A DNA stretch of 64,000 nucleotides from UMGS1322 sp900550765 (GTDB lineage Bacteria; Bacillota; Clostridia; Christensenellales; QALW01). Shown in pieces: positions 62,620-64,000 of the stretch. Positions within the stretch are counted from its first letter, which is position 1; every line of letters starts with the position of its first letter. The position numbers were made by a program, and so were the translations under genes. The notes beneath the pieces were generated by a model, which searched no databases, was not told the origin of the DNA, and saw only the letters and a program-made list of their open reading frames with translations. The DNA lies in NCBI GenBank assembly GCA_958448705.1, contig CAUDEY010000002.1, positions 62,001 through 126,000 of the forward strand, in the 5' to 3' direction.

Positions 62620-63096
62620 CTCCCTTTGATGAGGACTGGCCCCGAGAGGACCATGAAGCTTTGATCCCTGAATTCAATCCCCTTCATATGATCCGGAGGA
62701 ATGGGTGCTTCTGGCCAAATTAGCCGGTATGAAATATCTTTGTTTTACAGCCAAGCATCATCACGGATTTTGCATGTGGGATACCCAATACAATGGCTGT
62801 AATAGTACGAATACACCCTACGGAAAAGATATTTTAAAACTGCGATGCCTGCCGCAAGCACGATATACTTCACTATTTCAATCCTGATTGACATCATCCG
62901 TACGGCTATAATCCTGCCTCCCCACACCAATGGAAAGCAATAGCAAAATGTAAACACCGCAATTTACCGGGAATCCATCAAAAATCAACTGGCCAAGCTT
63001 CTTCAAAATACGGTTTATACTTTTTTCTAAGATATTGCGCCGAAAATCAAAGATTTTTCCCTAAATGCGCCGATCGTCATTGAACTTGCCTGGTAA
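62620..63096 (+). pseudogene. Decayed alpha-L-fucosidase (GH29)
   Basis: Fragments of a GH29 alpha-L-fucosidase in changing frames: EFNPLH, then after a frameshift DPEEWVLLAKLAGMKYLCF and TAKHHHGFCMWD (normally KHHDGF), NTPYGKDIL, then ACRKHDI, HHPYGYNPASPHQW after another shift, YRESIKNQLAKLL, and a possible C-terminal end IVIELAW. At least three frameshifts, one internal stop, and a total size (about 480 bases) far below the usual ~1.3-1.5 kb. No start region remains; the repeat element lies just upstream. Confidence 0.8.
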
Positions 63097-63108
63097 GACG
63101 CCGGCTGT

Positions 63109-63157
63109 AAAAAAAACACTGCGGCTTCTTTGTGAACCCGCAGTGTTTGATTTTTTC
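63109..63157. terminator. Terminator between the fucosidase remnant and hom
   Basis: 10-bp stem AACACTGCGG / CCGCAGTGTT flanked by an A run on the left and T-rich sequence on the right, usable from both directions. Confidence 0.8.
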
Positions 63158-63261
63158 ATTTGCAATTCTGCGCTGTAAGCGCATAAATTCTGTTCTAAAA
63201 TCTCTTTGTTATATTTTTACCAGCCGAGCAATGGGTTGAAACGGATTTTTCTCCCCCGAAA

Positions 63262-63375
63262 TCAATTGTTTCCAAGATGAGAAAAGGTAAGCCAGCACAA
63301 AAAAACACCGATCAGAAAACCCACGATAATAAGAATCGCGGCCACCATCATAAAATTTCTGTTTGGCTTTCCCAT
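63262..63375 (-). CDS. Small single-span membrane peptide
   Basis: 37 codons (MGKPNRNFMM then one hydrophobic helix of about 22 residues and the tail FSHLGNN). Begins two bases after the hom stop codon, with AGAGGT six bases before the ATG, so it could be cotranslated. The basic start and hydrophobic core look genuine. The family is unknown and its existence as a gene is inferred from ribosome binding site and composition. Confidence 0.5.
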   Translation of the reverse strand: MGKPNRNFMMVAAILIIVGFLIGVFLCWLTFSHLGNN

Positions 63376-63377
63376 TC

Positions 63378-64000
63378 TTAAACCTCTAACACACGGATCG
63401 CAGAAAGAAGCTTCATCTGTGCGAAATTCTTGCTGTGCTCCGCATTGCAAAGGACAGGCGTAATGGCAGCTGTAACGCCATCCTGCGCAAACAAAATCTG
63501 TGCGCTGCCGTAAACGGAAAGAATATCCTCCTCACTGCCTTTTATACGGATAAAATATGCTGTTTCCAGCACCTCCTGCGGCAGCACCTGCCCGGGAATC
63601 TCATCCTCCCAGCCCCAGCCTTTTAAAAATTCAAAATGCTTGGCGGCGTCCAGAATATCCGCTACTACCGCACTGGCCGTGGGCAGCTTGCCCGCGCCGC
63701 GGCCATAGAGGAATACATCGCCTACGGCATTGCCTTTTAAAAGTACGCCGTTAAATACGTCCTTTACCTGCGCCAACAGACAAGAAACAGGAACCAATGC
63801 CGGAGAAACCATTACCTTAAGCTTATCCCCCAGCTGTTTAGCCTGCCCAATCAGTTTAATCTCGTACCCGCTTCTTTTGGCGATGGCCACATCGTCGGGC
63901 GTAATATTGCCAATACCTTCGGCATACACATCCTTGGGATATACATGATGTCCAAACGCCAGCGAGGAAAGAATGCACATCTTGCGGGAAGCATCGATGC
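63378..64000 (-). CDS. hom: Homoserine dehydrogenase, C-terminal part (truncated by window end)
   Basis: About 207 codons of the 3' end. Homoserine dehydrogenase reduces aspartate semialdehyde for threonine and methionine synthesis. Visible: DASRKMCILSSLAFG, VYAEGIGNITPDDV, and the GRGAGKLPTASAVVADILD motif near the active site, followed by a C-terminal ACT-like region (ETAYFIRIKGSEEDILS) typical of the Bacillota enzyme. The reading frame continues without a stop past base 64000. Threonine feedback through the ACT part is family knowledge, not shown here. Confidence 0.93.
   Translation of the reverse strand, partial: IDASRKMCILSSLAFGHHVYPKDVYAEGIGNITPDDVAIAKRSGYEIKLIGQAKQLGDKLKVMVSPALVPVSCLLAQVKDVFNGVLLKGNAVGDVFLYGRGAGKLPTASAVVADILDAAKHFEFLKGWGWEDEIPGQVLPQEVLETAYFIRIKGSEEDILSVYGSAQILFAQDGVTAAITPVLCNAEHSKNFAQMKLLSAIRVLEV

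Noticed and set aside
1..64000. CRISPR arrays, rRNA genes, intact insertion sequences, recognisable riboswitches
   Set aside because: No regularly spaced repeats, no rRNA-like sequence, no transposase gene and no metabolite-aptamer pattern were found on either strand.

Overview
The window reads as a chromosomal segment of a spore-forming, anaerobic-type Bacillota of class Clostridia, probably a gut-associated species. Evidence: spoIIID, spoIIP, gpr and yunB; a FeoB iron transporter; Gram-positive envelope proteins; strong TTGACA/TATAAT-type promoters and GGAGG ribosome binding sites; and Bacillota synteny (secG-rnr-smpB-ssrA, rpsT facing gpr-spoIIP, abrB facing rsmI-trmN6, proB-proA-proC). 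Family-level placement is not possible from the sequence alone.

Layout. 1-1655: 3' part of feoB. 1939-3575: a compact putative restriction-modification pair, an EcoRI-type adenine methyltransferase overlapped by a small candidate endonuclease. 4313-11593: housekeeping and sporulation genes (hflX, spoIIID, a lipoprotein-XRE pair, a membrane protein, lon, engB). 11932-14986: a TIM-barrel isomerase-like gene, a frameshifted beta-helix surface protein and a self-regulated XRE gene. 15193-22311 (minus): MATE exporter, gpsA, phosphoglucomutase, an exported protein, spoIIP, gpr. 22483-31518: rpsT, abrB, PHP protein, rsmI, trmN6, an SH3/NlpC-P60 wall hydrolase, secG, rnr, smpB, an alpha/beta hydrolase, ending in the tmRNA gene ssrA (31519-31873).

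Directly after ssrA, base composition drops to clearly AT-rich and the content becomes accessory (about 31.9-42.6 kb). It holds a likely ADP-ribosyltransferase (R/SxS/ExxE pattern), a second protein with a KptA/Tpt1-like ART tail, an HTH gene broken by one in-frame TAA, a ribbon-helix-helix regulator with repeated operators, a 5'-truncated gene, two tandem paralogous ECF sigma factors each fused to a ~370-residue C-terminal region, and an XRE-TPR-like regulator. No integrase and no second copy of the ssrA 3' end were seen, so this looks like a decayed or layered island at an ssrA hotspot. It is the most interesting part of the window.

42.9-51.9 kb is mostly carbohydrate use: a nitroreductase, a GH140-like DUF4038 hydrolase with a CBM32-like tail, a DeoR-MFS operon diverging from a LacI-DMT transporter-GH39 operon. 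52.1-64.0 kb returns to core genes: purB, mscL with a zinc-ribbon tail, a polytopic membrane protein, tRNA-Leu(AAG) behind a perfect consensus promoter, proBAC, yunB, a class A penicillin-binding protein, a decayed alpha-L-fucosidase, a 37-codon membrane ORF and the 3' part of hom. Several intergenic regions carry copies of degenerate palindromic repeats.
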